This document shows, piece by piece, positions 1-10,469 of a DNA stretch of 64,000 bases. The position numbers and the translations under genes are program-made. Under the pieces are notes generated by a model. That model made no database searches. It had not been told where the DNA came from and was given only the letters and a program-made list of their open reading frames with translations. Origin of the DNA: Persicaria tinctoria (Eukaryota > Streptophyta > Magnoliopsida > Caryophyllales > Polygonaceae); the NCBI GenBank assembly GCA_037127255.1, contig JBANSL010000008.1:12469396-12533395 (forward strand), given 5' to 3'. How positions within the stretch are numbered: position 1 is the first letter of the stretch; every line of letters begins with the position of its first letter.

Positions 1-1280
1 GCCCGAAAACAGCGGATTCATCCCGCTCTCTCCCTTTCTCCTTGTGTGGTTGAGATTGAGAATAAAATCCCCAAATCCGGTTTCGATTTGGGTTTGAAAC
101 GATCGATTTATGTTGATCTATTCACTGGGGTGGCGATTTGCTCTGATTGAGCGTTTCTCCCTCTAGCGAACCATATCCTATCTTCATACGCTTTGCCGTC
201 TCCGTTCCTCGTCCGCGGTGGTGGTTCGGTCTCACCGGTTTCCACCTCCGTTTTCTAACTCTCTATCACCGGAGCTTTCTAATCTCCACCCTGCCTGGTT
301 CTGCCCCTCCCTCCCTCGCCTCCGCCGTCGCTTGGCTCGGCTGCGGTCTTGCGTGGTGGGAATGGTGTTTCCGGCGTGGGTTGTTGCCCCTCCGCTCGTT
401 GCTCCTCTTTCTTGTCTATCTCCGGGCCTCCAGCCGGCCGTTTGCTGGTCTTGGCGCCGACGTTATTCGCGCCTCTCTCCGGTGCCGTCTCGTTCTCCTA
501 TTTTCGGGACGTGGTGGTCGGCGGAGAGGCGTCCTGTCCATCTGACTGTATTTGCCCTCTTCCTTTGGCCGTCAGTTTTCCTATGGTCTGAGGGTTTGAG
601 TGGCCCGTATTGTTGGACTCGGGCTTTGTCCTTTGGGCCCAAGGCAAAGCCTTGGGCCCAAAGCTACCCATTAGGTGAAAATTATTTTTAAACAAATAAC
701 TAAATAATTAAATTTGTTAATTATATAAATTTCCTTTTTATATAATTAATGAAAATCTCGGTTTGATAACCCTCTTTATGAGTATTGAATTCCGTGTCTT
801 TATTGATCGGTTATCGGGTGTTTTCTTCGGGTAGCGAGTTGCTCTGTCCTTGGTGTTCCTGAGCGTTCTACAACTTAGTTGGGTGTGCTGCGTCCGGAGT
901 CGGGACAGGTTGGGGTGGTGGTAGTGTGCAAAGGGCGACTCCGTATCCGGGAGAATTGTCCTTGGAGTTTCGTCTTCACTGCCCACAGGAGTTAGAGTCC
1001 TGCAGTACCGCTAACCTGCGGTGCTTTCCCTTGGTGGTGCTTGGCTTTGTTCTTCGTCGGCATCCTCAACGTTGCGGTTTTAGTTCGGCTTAGTTTCATT
1101 CTTTTCAGTGTGCTTGTTACGTGTTGTTTGCACCTTTTTATTTCCTTTTATTTTCAATTTTATTGTATGTTTGACGGTTCAGCCGTCTGCCGACTTGTCG
1201 GCCTCTCAAATTTCAGGTATGTCTGAGCTCGAATTATTACTTAATCAAAAAAAAAAAAGAAAAAAAAAAAGAAAAGAAAA
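1..1280 (+). mobile_element. Poly(A)-tailed retroposon, 5' part outside the window
   Basis: GC-rich, gene-like sequence without a convincing reading frame, ending in TAATC and a long A-rich tail (about 1246-1280). It shares its architecture with the bounded element at 62462-63356. Both have a long GGGCCC-type hairpin, a stem of GCCGA and TCGGC about 50 bases before the tail, and the end GAATT..TTAC.TAAT followed by A. The family relation is my inference from these shared features; overall identity is low. The 5' border and target duplication cannot be seen because the window starts inside the element. It could be a 5'-truncated or internally deleted LINE. No reverse transcriptase is encoded. 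Confidence 0.5.
631..663. repeat. Perfect 15-bp stem, 3-base loop hairpin
   Basis: CTTTGGGCCCAAGGC (631-645), loop AAA, then GCCTTGGGCCCAAAG (649-663). All 15 pairs match. A related hairpin with loop TTT and 13 of 15 pairs lies at 62865-62897 in the second copy of this retroposon. Confidence 0.85.
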
Positions 1281-2204
1281 GAAGCTCCTAGCTAGAAAAA
1301 CAAATAATGCAATGCAGAGGATGGAGATCGAAGATCAAATCAAATGTAGCTTTATTGGGAACAGATCTGTTGATTCCAAAAACACACAACATATATACAA
1401 ACACTGGTTTACATACAATGTTTTGGTGAAAGAAAAGGTCCATCTTTTTTGTTTTTCCTTTTTATTCTTCTTTAATTTTCCTCAACTTATTTTCTTGTTC
1501 ATCTGATTTTACTTGTCATAGGGCAAAACAAGAGATTCGGACTTTCGCTTTAAATCAAAATCAGTGATGGGACTTGTTGTTTTCAAATTATGCACTATAT
1601 ATATTATTCATATACATTAGTTGAAATCACATTATGATATAAAAAGAAATACAGTATATTTCATTCTTTGCATAATTAATTAATAAATGATTTCTATTGA
1701 TGCTTGTGTTACACACAAATTTTAATTTTAAACCAATGTATTTAGGTTGTCACATAGTTCTAGATCCTCAATTATAAGTGTTTATTCATCATCTAGGATT
1801 GCTGAGATATGTTGTCTAAGTCTAACTCTTTTAATTAAAAGAAGCCAACATTTGAAGAAAAAAATGTTGGGAATGAAAAAAATTTCATCCCAAATTAGAG
1901 GGTATAAACGAAAATATCATAATATAGAAAGTATAGTGAAATTCCTATACTATTACTTTAAACTTTTGTGCTAAAGGATAAATTTCGATTTTATAATTTA
2001 AAAATAAAATAAAATTGAGGCAACTCTCATTTTGAATGCAATAAAATAAAGGACAAATACAAACTGATTAGGAAGTCTTAAATGGTTGGCCCATCCAAGT
2101 AGCCCAAAGACATGCGTAGTGGACATTGTAGGTTTAATGGGCCGATATGAGTCCCACTTGTAAAGAAAGATTTTGTAGGCCCTTTAGTAAGTAACACTAT
2201 GTAC
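1281..2204. other. AT-rich intergenic DNA, nothing recognised
   Basis: No coding region, RNA gene or bounded transposon was recognised here. The short open frames have no recognisable domains. Confidence 0.5.
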
Positions 2205-2460
2205 AACAAAACATTTTCATGATATGTTTGAGGGGTCAAGATATACGCACTTTTTTCCGTTCCCAGACTAAGTTGAGATGATATTTCCTAGTGACAAGAA
2301 AAAAGACCAATAGATGACAAAATAACAAAATAAAATAGATAAAATAAATTAAAATAAAAAGTGATAAGCAATAGGGAGGGGTTGTAAGCCAGGAAAGACA
2401 GATGAATAATATGTTTCACACGGTTCCCCCCTAGTCTACTCGGATCGCATTTCTCCATTG
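2205..2460 (-). mobile_element. Degenerate dispersed repeat (RTE/SINE-like 3' fragment)
   Basis: The stretch with ATACGCACTTTTTTCCG, then TTTCCTAGTGAC and, about 140 bases on, CCCCCTAGTCTACTCGGAT, parallels the better-preserved copy at 20930-21235. That copy starts with a CAA microsatellite, the usual tail of RTE-type retroposons read on the minus strand. The family assignment is from general recollection of such plant repeats and is weak. Confidence 0.35.
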
Positions 2461-2659
2461 TACTCTATCACATGTCATCTCCTCAGTGAGTTACAAAATT
2501 ACAAGATCTTATCTAACAACCTCCTCTCACCTCTTCTTCGTTCGCCCTTTGCCTTGATGACAATTTTTAAAAATCAGGTTGTCGTATCTATGCATAGACA
2601 AATTTGTATCTCTTCTATGCACATAACTATATCATCGGAGCTCCGATTCCTGCAACTTA

Positions 2660-3912
2660 GGGTGTGTTTGGGAACGGGATGGATTTTTGGGGATTTGGTG
2701 GATTTTAGGGGATGTGGTAGATGGGGATGAATTTTTGGGATGTAAAAGATGAAAACTCAACACCCAAATTTTTGGGTTTTGTGTTTGGTTGTATTTTGAT
2801 TTTTTGGTGGATTGAGTGAAGGGCAAATACCGAATTACCCCCACTTATGCACAGGAAAAGACGAAATTGCCCCCATCTAATGAAATCACATTTGGTTGAA
2901 ATCAGGGCATATTCTGTTGTTCGCTTCTTTCTCTCTTTAATTTATGCCCGGTTAGACGCCATCTTTCTCCTTCGTTAACCTAGGTACTTCTTCTTCCCTC
3001 TTTCTCTCGCTCTCCTCATCTACTTTCTCTTCTTCTCTTCCCTCTTTCAATGTCTTTCTCGCCTTCCCTAGAACGACTACGGTATGTGTGTTCCTGAAAG
3101 CAAAAACTTCTTTCAATCAGAAGCTCCATAAACCTTATTTCGTGCTTCTTTTTGTTTTTGTTTCAATTAATTTGTGCTCTTTCAAACACAGAAACACTCG
3201 AATCATTCAAAAACCCTACCCAAATTTCTTAATTTTATTTGGCTCCATCATCAAGTACGCTCTGCAAATCCGCCCCCAAATTGAAATCATCAAATGAGCT
3301 TGTTCGGGTGAACCCTACCCAAATTTCTCAATTTTCCTCATTGACGACGATTTTCATTTTCGGTCGATTATGCTCTTAAATCGCAAGTAACAAGTGCTTC
3401 CTCTTTCTAGAGATTTCGGAGGCCACATAGCTCTAGCGGGATCTTGCCGGAGATGGAATTGCCGCTGAGGTTGATGAATGTGAGCTCCTGGTAGGAGTCA
3501 AATTCAATAGGGATGGGGGCGCAGTTTGGTGGTGCTTGGATTGGTCGAGACCAGCATCTCGGGCAGCTTGCCGGCGACAATCAGACAGCTGATTATATTT
3601 CCCGACGGTAAAAAAGAGGGATCGGTGGAAGGAGAAACGGACATGAAGGTGGCAAGATGGTGGCGGGTGAAATATGGATTTCATGGACTGTACGATAAGA
3701 TCTGAGAGGGAGGGAAAAAAAGGCCATCTCGCCTCTCCCATCCAGCAAACCTTGGTGGAGGAGGTGCAAAAACCCATCCACTTCCAACCCCCAAACTCCC
3801 CAAAACGCACCCTTCAAACCCAGCAAACACATACACCCAAATGACGCTGCGAGATAACCGAGGCATAATTGTCATTCCCCAAACCCCTTAAATCCTACAC
3901 CCAAACACACCC
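2660..3912. mobile_element. Non-autonomous PIF/Harbinger-type DNA transposon
   Basis: The left end GGGTGTGTTTGGGAACGGG and the inverted right end (reverse complement GGGTGTGTTTGGGTGTAGG) form terminal inverted repeats. They are flanked by a 3-bp TTA duplication at 2657-2659 and 3913-3915. TTA/TAA targets with GGGTGTGTTTGG-like ends are typical of PIF/Harbinger elements. There is no transposase. The interior includes pyrimidine-rich, gene-like DNA and an LRR-like fragment on the minus strand near 3423-3494, so it may be a gene-capturing (Pack-type) copy. Confidence 0.8.
3423..3494 (-). pseudogene. LRR-protein gene fragment inside the transposon
   Basis: One minus-strand frame reads YQELTFINLSGNSISGKIP followed by LELCG, which fits the plant extracellular leucine-rich-repeat consensus LxxLxLSxNxLSGxIPxxL. 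Only about one repeat is recognisable and the frame is closed on both sides. It therefore looks like a captured or decayed piece of an LRR receptor-like gene. The match is short, so chance resemblance cannot be excluded. Confidence 0.45.
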
Positions 3913-3915
3913 TTA

Positions 3916-4435
3916 GCCTGAATACTGATGACCCCTACTTTTTGTTGTATAACCTGGTTTCTAATCTTATCATGTTCGACACAAATAATAATATCATGTT
4001 TGATACTTGGTTGTTCACAACCCTAACTACAACAACACAGATAAATAAATAAAATACACATGATTTTTTGGATTGTGTCTTGTTTATTCATACCTTGCTG
4101 GTTGAACCAACTGATGTTGGGATAAAAAGAGAATGAATTCGAACTTTATAATAATAATAATAAAAAAAAACCAATGCACATAATTTCTATTTTGACTTGA
4201 TCTGCTCAGAGGCTCAGAATTTCAAAGCTTCTACATTAATGGTGGGGACTGGGGAGGTATCCCCCACATCGTTTTTTCATCCGATTTGGGAAACTCTATT
4301 ATTGTAAAATAACTCTTCATATTTGGGGCTCCCGAAATATTTGATAATCTCCCCAAATCCAGTTACTGACATGTGTATACTTTTAAAAAAAAAATTGATT
4401 TAACATCTCTTTCAAATGTAATTTTTATACTACGA
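3916..4435. other. AT-rich spacer, nothing recognised
   Basis: No coding or RNA gene was seen between the Harbinger-type element and the long inverted repeat. Confidence 0.5.
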
Positions 4436-5497
4436 GTTTTTTACCTAGCAACCTCAGGTCTTGCATATTTCGCACAATATTCAATTTTTTTTACATATTT
4501 CGTCAAATAATCCTGAAGTTTCATATTTTTCACCAAATAACATTTTCTTCCAAATTAACGTTTTTTTTTGTTTTCTTTTAAATAATTCCTCCTTAGTACT
4601 AAAATTCTTGGGTGGGGGTGTTTGTTTTAGTTGTAGCTCTAATTGCACCTGTTAGACTTAGTTGGTGATTTTAACTATATTTTGGTTGTATCAAATGCGC
4701 ATACTTTGTAAAAAGAGAAATCTTATATCCATCAAATTTCAAAACCTACCATTTCAATGTGTTTTCATTCAACGAAGCAACGAGAAAACTTGCACCATTG
4801 GAAGTAAACGTAAGCAATAATTTCTCAAAATCTTGAAGCAATGTTAAATTAGGTTGCCGATTGGCCTTCGAGTAATTACATTCCTCTTCGAGTGTGGTCA
4901 TATTTTGACAAGTCCATTTTATGAATATAAATTAGGTTGGAGATGGAGCGCCAAGACCATTACTACTGGCAACGCACAAAGGACATGACAATGTCAAGGG
5001 CTGCTTACAAGCTCGACACGAGCCACCCTGGCTCTGACCTTGCCGGTGAAACAACAGAAGTAATAATTTATCTTTGCTTCAATATGTTGAGAAATTATTG
5101 CTTCTGTTGACTTTCAATGATGCAAGTTTTCTCATTGCTTCCTTGAATGAAAACACATATAGAAATTATAGGTTTTGAAATTTGATGGATGTAAGATTTC
5201 TCTTTTTGCAAAGTGCACACATTTGATACAATCGAAACATAAGCTAAAATCAAAAATTAAGTCTAACAAGTGCAACTAAAACAAACACTACCACCCAAGA
5301 ATTTTAGTACAAATTCAGGAGGAATTATTTTTAAAGAAAAAGTTTAATTTGGGAAAGATGGTTATTTGGCGAAAAATATGAAATCTCGGGGTTATTTGGT
5401 AAAAAAAATGAAACCTCTGGGTTATTTTGTGAATTATGTAAAAAATTTGGATATCGCGCAAAATATGCAAGATTTTAGGGTTACTAGGCGAAAAATC
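4436..5497. mobile_element. Long inverted repeat (about 420-bp arms) around a GH9 gene fragment
   Basis: The arm at about 4436-4850 is repeated in reverse at about 5066-5497. For example, the left segment with AAAACTTGCACCATTGGAAG mirrors the right segment around 5125-5145, and the outer ends ACCTAGCAACCTCAGG and GGGTTACTAGGCG face each other. The similarity is clear but imperfect. The 215-base centre holds a glycoside-hydrolase-9 exon fragment. Long inverted arms flanking host gene pieces are the form of Pack-MULEs and similar elements. I could not fix a target duplication, so class and exact borders are uncertain. Confidence 0.65.
4935..5052 (+). pseudogene. Endo-1,4-beta-glucanase (GH9) exon fragment
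   Basis: The frame beginning near 4959 reads [20 protein letters not shown] and then [13 protein letters not shown]. This closely follows the GH9 cellulase segment whose usual form is DHxCWxRPEDM...PGSDxAxET. Just upstream VGDGA is encoded in another frame, so the piece carries a one-base shift relative to a functional gene. It is preceded by TTAG, which looks like a retained intron acceptor. The rest of the enzyme, including its catalytic acids, is absent. This is a captured exon, not a working gene. Confidence 0.75.
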
Positions 5498-5686
5498 CGT
5501 TTTAATTATTATTGACACATATGATATAATTTTTACTATCTAAGTAATTTAATTATTTTAATATTTGAAATTATATGGAAAATACAATGAGATATGTCAA
5601 AAGAAAATGATATGGATTTGTGTGAAATCTGACTATCGTAGAAAGTAAAAAATACATTAAGGTATGACCAAAAAAAATAAAAAATA

Positions 5687-6875
5687 TGAAATTTCGCGAG
5701 TTACTCCTGAGGTATTTCGCGAGGTATACAACTCTTTTGCATATTTCGTGTGGTACTTCTGTGGTTTTCAATCGTTTCGCCTCGTGCCCTTTCCGGTTAA
5801 ATTTAACAACCTTTTTTTTTTCTTTCCCTTAGTTTGCAATTAAAAAAAAGAAAAAGAAAAAATGAAAGCCAGAGAAAGAGAACAGACGCGCGACTGAGAC
5901 GAGCGAGCGAGACCAACGTTGCCGCCGGGAGGAGAAAGAAAGGACGGAGAACAAAAACGCGGCTCCACGAAGAGAGAGCGAAGGAGAAGAACTGGCCCGA
6001 AGCTGTTGCTTGAAGAGAGAGCTACAATTTGCAGAGAAATTTTTCTGCACATCACGCAATCTTTTAGGGTTTCAATTTCGAAATGGCGGAAGTGATGAAC
6101 TTGCATGTCATTCCGATGCCTATCCGCCGTCGGAACGGGAAACCTTGGGGAGAAATTGGAGGAGACGACGGGGGGAGGGGAAGAGGTACTGCAGGATGAG
6201 GATGACGACGTCGGAGACGAGGCGTCTGATGACGGCGGCGACGCTCTCTCCTGCTTGTTGCTGGCAGATCTATGCGTCGACAGAAACGCTCGGATCTTCA
6301 CTGAAGGAAACGAAGCAGCACAATTGTATTCCTCAATGAGATTCGCGAGGTCCTCGTCGGATTTAATGAAGAGCAGATCATCCAGATCTTTTGTTGGAAG
6401 CTGGCACCTCAAACTCACCGGCGCATCTAGATCTTCTCAAGTAACCCTTGCTGCTGCGGCCCATCGCCCCAATCCTTAATTCCGAGTCCTCTAATTTTTC
6501 AACCCCAATGGCGATGGTGGGCGGAGGTGGACGCCGACGGTTTGAAGGTGTGGTGATGGTTGAGGGCGGGCAATGAAAGGGGAGGACGGCAGAGCGGAGC
6601 GGCGACCACGAAGAGGAAGGAATGGAGTCATGGAGATGGTCTTGGTTGGCTCTGGCCTCCGGGAGAGAGAAAGGCTAGGGTTCCTAAAGCCCACAATCTC
6701 TTCTTTCTTTCTTTCCTTTTTTTCTTAATTAAAAACTAACAGAATCTGATAAAGTTAACAAGGAGTCAAGGAAGGGCGCGAGGCAAAAAAATGCAAAACC
6801 TTAGAAGCACCACATAAAATTAACAAAAGAGTTGTACACCTCGCGAAAATTGCAATGCAGGAGTTCGAAATTTCA
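5687..6875. mobile_element. MULE-like element carrying a PB1-domain gene piece
   Basis: Both ends carry TGAAATTTCG in inverted orientation (5687-5696 and 6866-6875). Inverted similarity extends about 110 bases inward, for instance TACAACTCTTTTG on the left against CAAAAGAGTTGTACACC on the right. Flanks are A/T-rich (TAAAAAATA left, TTAAAAATA right), so a 9-bp target duplication is possible but not proven. The interior is GC-rich gene-derived DNA. No transposase is present. Pack-MULE is the best label. Confidence 0.65.
6090..6418 (-). pseudogene. PB1-domain (octicosapeptide/Phox/Bem1p) gene fragment
   Basis: The minus frame begins VSLRCQLPTKDLDDLLFIKS and continues DEDLANLIEEYNCAAS and VKIRAFLS. 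This is the C-terminal half of the PB1 domain found in small plant proteins of this family, where the usual text is VSLRCQLPTEDLDAL and SDEDLANLIEEYD. A Ser/Pro-rich tail follows, as in the family. The upstream half of the domain (the basic cluster) is missing and there is no in-frame ATG, so this is a captured exon inside the MULE-like element. After about residue 110 the frame runs into unrelated sequence. Confidence 0.8.
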
Positions 6876-7351
6876 GTTAAAAATAAAATGGGTGAAAAAT
6901 GAGACAATTAAATTCAACCCCCCTCTACATAAATCGGTAAGCAACATATAGGTTTAAATGAGCACCGTCCGATCAGACCCGCGTTGATCAACCAACGGTC
7001 AGATCCTCCAGCTAGCTACCGCATGTTTCCGAGGCCGAAAATGGGGTCAATTCTCCGTCACTGTCCGCCGTTTGTTGTCAAATGAACGCCGTCCATCCAA
7101 TCCCATCAAATATCAAATCACCGGCCGGTTGCTTGACGGCCCCCAAACGGTGATCGATTTACGAGGGGGGTTTAATTTTGGGATCTGTACACTCCTTACT
7201 TTCATCGCTCCCTGAAACCCTATCCCCCTCTCTCTCCCCAATTCTAGAAACCTCCATTCATCATCGTCGACCTATTTCCCCATCGTCTTCAACCTCTTAA
7301 TAAATTCCTCCTCTTAGCTTTGACTGTTGCAGAATGCAGAGAGAGGCACAA
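6876..7351 (+). promoter_or_regulatory. Upstream region and 5' leader of the AP3-type gene
   Basis: About 450 bases separate the MULE-like element from the MADS-box start. A CT-rich stretch (about 7200-7300) may be the 5' untranslated leader. I saw no perfect CArG box (CC, six A/T, GG). The transposon end lies close enough that it could mark the distal limit of the native promoter. Confidence 0.4.
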
Positions 7352-8930
7352 ATGGCGAGGGGGAAGATACAGATCAAGAGGATAGAGAACTCGACCAACA
7401 GGCAAGTGACTTACTCCAAGAGGAGGACGGGGCTGTTCAAGAAGGCCAACGAGCTCACCGTTCTCTGCGACGCTAAGGTCTCCATCATCATGTTCTCCGC
7501 CACTAACAGGCACCACGAGTTCATCAGCCCTGATTCCGAGTGCGTCTTCCTTCTTTCATTTCCTTAATTTCTGCCTTTTCCAAAACTGAAATTTAATGTT
7601 TTGATCGAGCAGCACCAAGGAGATCTACGATGCTTACCAGCAGAAGTTGGGGATCGATCTATGGAGCTCTCATTACACGGTTCTCTCTCTCTCTTTCTCT
7701 CCTTGTACTGAAATTTCAGGTGACAATTGTTTAAAGGATTTAAAATTTCGAAACCCTAACATTTGTGAAGCGTGTGGATCCGATGAACAGAAAATGCAAG
7801 AGGATCTTCGGAAGCTCAAGGACGCCAATCGCCAGCTCCAGAAGGAGATTCGGTCTGATCCGATCGATTACCCTTCATCCGCTCTAATTGATTTATCAAT
7901 TTTGTTCTATTATGATTATGATTTATGACGATGATGATTATATAATTTATATAGGCAGAGAATGGGATATTCTCTGGAGGACTTGGACATGGAGGCATTA
8001 ATCTATCTTCAACAAGATGTTCAAAATGCTGTTACCAATATCAGTGAGCGCAAGGTATCAGTTTTAATGTCGTTCCCAATCTATGTACTGATCGAATACC
8101 TTCATGATTTTGCTTTGTATGTACACCAATATGATTAATATCTACATATGTTTTGGAAGGGACATAGTTTTAGGTTTAAATCCTCAATCATTCACACAAC
8201 TCATAAGTTTTCTTCAAAGAAAGCAATTTACATTTTATCATGATTTATTCTTCTAATCATGAAACTATGGAGTTTCCATTAATTTCTGACTGAAGCAATG
8301 GCATGACTTTGCACTTGAACACTGTTGCTTTAATTTCTTTGGAAATAATCAAAATGTGGCTAAAATCTTATGGTTATTCAAATGTTTGGCAGTATAAGGT
8401 GCTCTCGAATCAGATTGAGACTACCAAAAAGAAGGTTACTTCGAATCTTCTCCGTCTTAAATTTCGTTTAACTAAGAAAGATTCAGCGAGTTTTTGTATA
8501 AATTTTCTTAATGTATACAAAATGTCAGCTTGCTACAAGTCTGGAATGCCAGATTGTCCTAAAATATTGTTCTCGTCTATTCGTTTGTTTAGGTGAGGAA
8601 TGGGCAAGCGATACAACGAAGTCTCATTCACGCATTAGTAAGCACATTGTACCATATTCGATCTTTTCCATTCTTAATATAGCTCAATTTTTAGAATCAC
8701 AATTTAGTGAAGCTCATTTCTGCATAAAATTGAATTTCTTGGATTTCTGGATGCATTACAAGGACGGACTGAGGGAGGATCCACACCATGGGATGGTTGA
8801 TAATGAAGGAGAGTACGATCATGTCCTTGGCTTGCAGTCTCGCGTTCTTGGCCTGTGCTTAGTATCAAGTGAACCCAACATTCCGAGTGCAGGTGGATCA
8901 TGTCTGACCACCTACACTTATCTTGAGTAA
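7352..8930 (+). CDS. B-class floral MADS-box transcription factor (AP3/DEF type), 7 exons
   Basis: Exons: 7352-7539, 7613-7679, 7791-7852, 7955-8054, 8393-8434, 8593-8637, 8763-8930; all introns are GT-AG. Sizes 188, 67, 62, 100, 42 and 45 nt for exons 1-6 match the conserved B-class MIKC pattern. The product is about 223 residues: MADS domain (1-60, with RQVTYSKRR and [11 protein letters not shown]), I and K regions, and a C-terminus with [15 protein letters not shown] followed by a last motif [10 protein letters not shown]. That motif resembles the euAP3 motif SDLTTFALLE. Known family members bind CArG boxes as heterodimers with PI/GLO and specify petals and stamens. An in-frame ATG at 7334 would add six residues; the conserved [10 protein letters not shown] start at 7352 is preferred. 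The reading frame is intact. Assignment to euAP3 rather than TM6 rests on the C-terminal motif; the K region is rather divergent. Confidence 0.93.
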
Positions 8931-10443
8931 CCTAACCGCACTCGTTTCTCCACCAATATGTACGTATTTCAATCTTTGATTACTTACCCTATGTGTTAAC
9001 GTACCATGTTAAGACTATGTTCGGAGTTAATCTATGATCTCTAGGTTCTAATTGAAGTGATGATTTAGCATATAGACTTATAGTTTAGAAGCGCAGTCCT
9101 TGTAACTTTGTTGTTTTGCTATGATATTTGGGGATTGGCATGCTCAACATTTCTCAAGGTACAAGTTCATGTGCCCTTGTTTTGTGACTATGAATTGGCG
9201 AGCATCGCTCACGGAAGTGACTTACAAATTACAATGGTGTTTCCAAATTAACAAAATTACTCGTCAAAGAATCAAGGGACAAAGATCCAAGGACTGTGTT
9301 GGTCTTTCATTAGAATGGTCTAGTTTTAACTTGATGTCAAAAAAAAATAAAATTTGAAAACAAGGATAAACATACATCACTTCATGTCAATGGTGGAGCC
9401 AGAATTTCAGACGCACGAGTGCTAAAAAAAAATTTTGGATTTTTTTTTGGGGTGTATACCTATTATGAAGATTTAAAAAAATATATTGAAAAAACACTAA
9501 TTTTTTTTTTTTTTTATGATGCAACCACATCAGCCAATGGTCCCATCGCGATCTATTTTATACACGTTTTATTCTATGTGTCTACCTTAATTAATTATAA
9601 AATCTATTATTTTTAATATAAATATTTAATCTCATATATTAGTTGGTTGTACAAACCCTATCATTTTAATATAAATATTCAACCTTGAATCTTAACTAGT
9701 TATAAAACCTATCATTTTTAACACAAAACGATTCTTTTACGTTAGAAACCTAAGTAAAAACCATTATATGATTTATAACCGAAAAAAATGATATCATTTT
9801 TCCACACAAAACAATATTTATAGTACATTCTTTAATTTTTATGAACTACATATGTAATATCATACTTATTAATCTTATAAATAAATAATAATTTAAATAC
9901 ATTTATAAAAAATGAAAAATCATAAAGAAATAAATTTTAGAAAATAATTAAAATTAAAATATTCAAGTTAAAATATATCCTAGCTTTTTCAATCAAAATT
10001 ATTTAAAATTTTTATACTATATAATTTTTCCACGATTTTTTAAAAATAATTGTATATGAATTATCATTTACAAAATAAATATATTTTTGTAAATTATATT
10101 TTAATATTTTATAATATAATATTATGGGGCAACGGTTTCGAATGGTCTAATATTCCCTCTTTTAATAAAAATAAAAATATGTCACTTTGATTTTTAACAC
10201 ATTTACAAAATGAATTATCATTTACAAGTTAAAAGGAAAGAGCTGACGAGGGGGCAAGCTCGCTACTAGGAGCCCAAGGGTTGTGATTGTATTGGGCTAT
10301 TATGGGTTGGTACAATTTATAGAGCTAAAGCCCATATGATGAAATGGAGTCAAGTCTATGACTATGATGTAACGGAGTATCTTTCTTCCTAAACCTCTTT
10401 CTCTTGTCTATGTATATCGTCTAAACTCTAAACTGTCTAAAGT
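8931..10443. other. 3' flank of the AP3-type gene and AT-rich spacer
   Basis: The first few hundred bases probably contain the 3' untranslated region. Beyond about 9360 the sequence is very AT-rich. The segment GGTGGAGCCAGAATTTCAGA near 9391 resembles a phrase common in plant repeats, but no element borders were found. No gene recognised. Confidence 0.4.
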
Positions 10444-10469
10444 GGGGGGGGGGGGGGGGGGGGGGGGGG
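10444..10469. repeat. Poly(G) tract of 26 bases
   Basis: An uninterrupted run of 26 G, then A and GGG. Such runs can form G-quadruplexes and are hard to sequence, so the exact length should not be trusted. Confidence 0.9.

Noticed and set aside
147..545. Overlapping 80-157 codon frames in the first 700 bases
   Set aside because: Three frames overlap with no domain and biased composition; the stretch belongs to a retroposon.
9121..9357. 78-codon frame downstream of the AP3-type gene
   Set aside because: No domain, probably 3' flank; an extra exon is excluded because the AP3 stop and C-terminal motif are complete.
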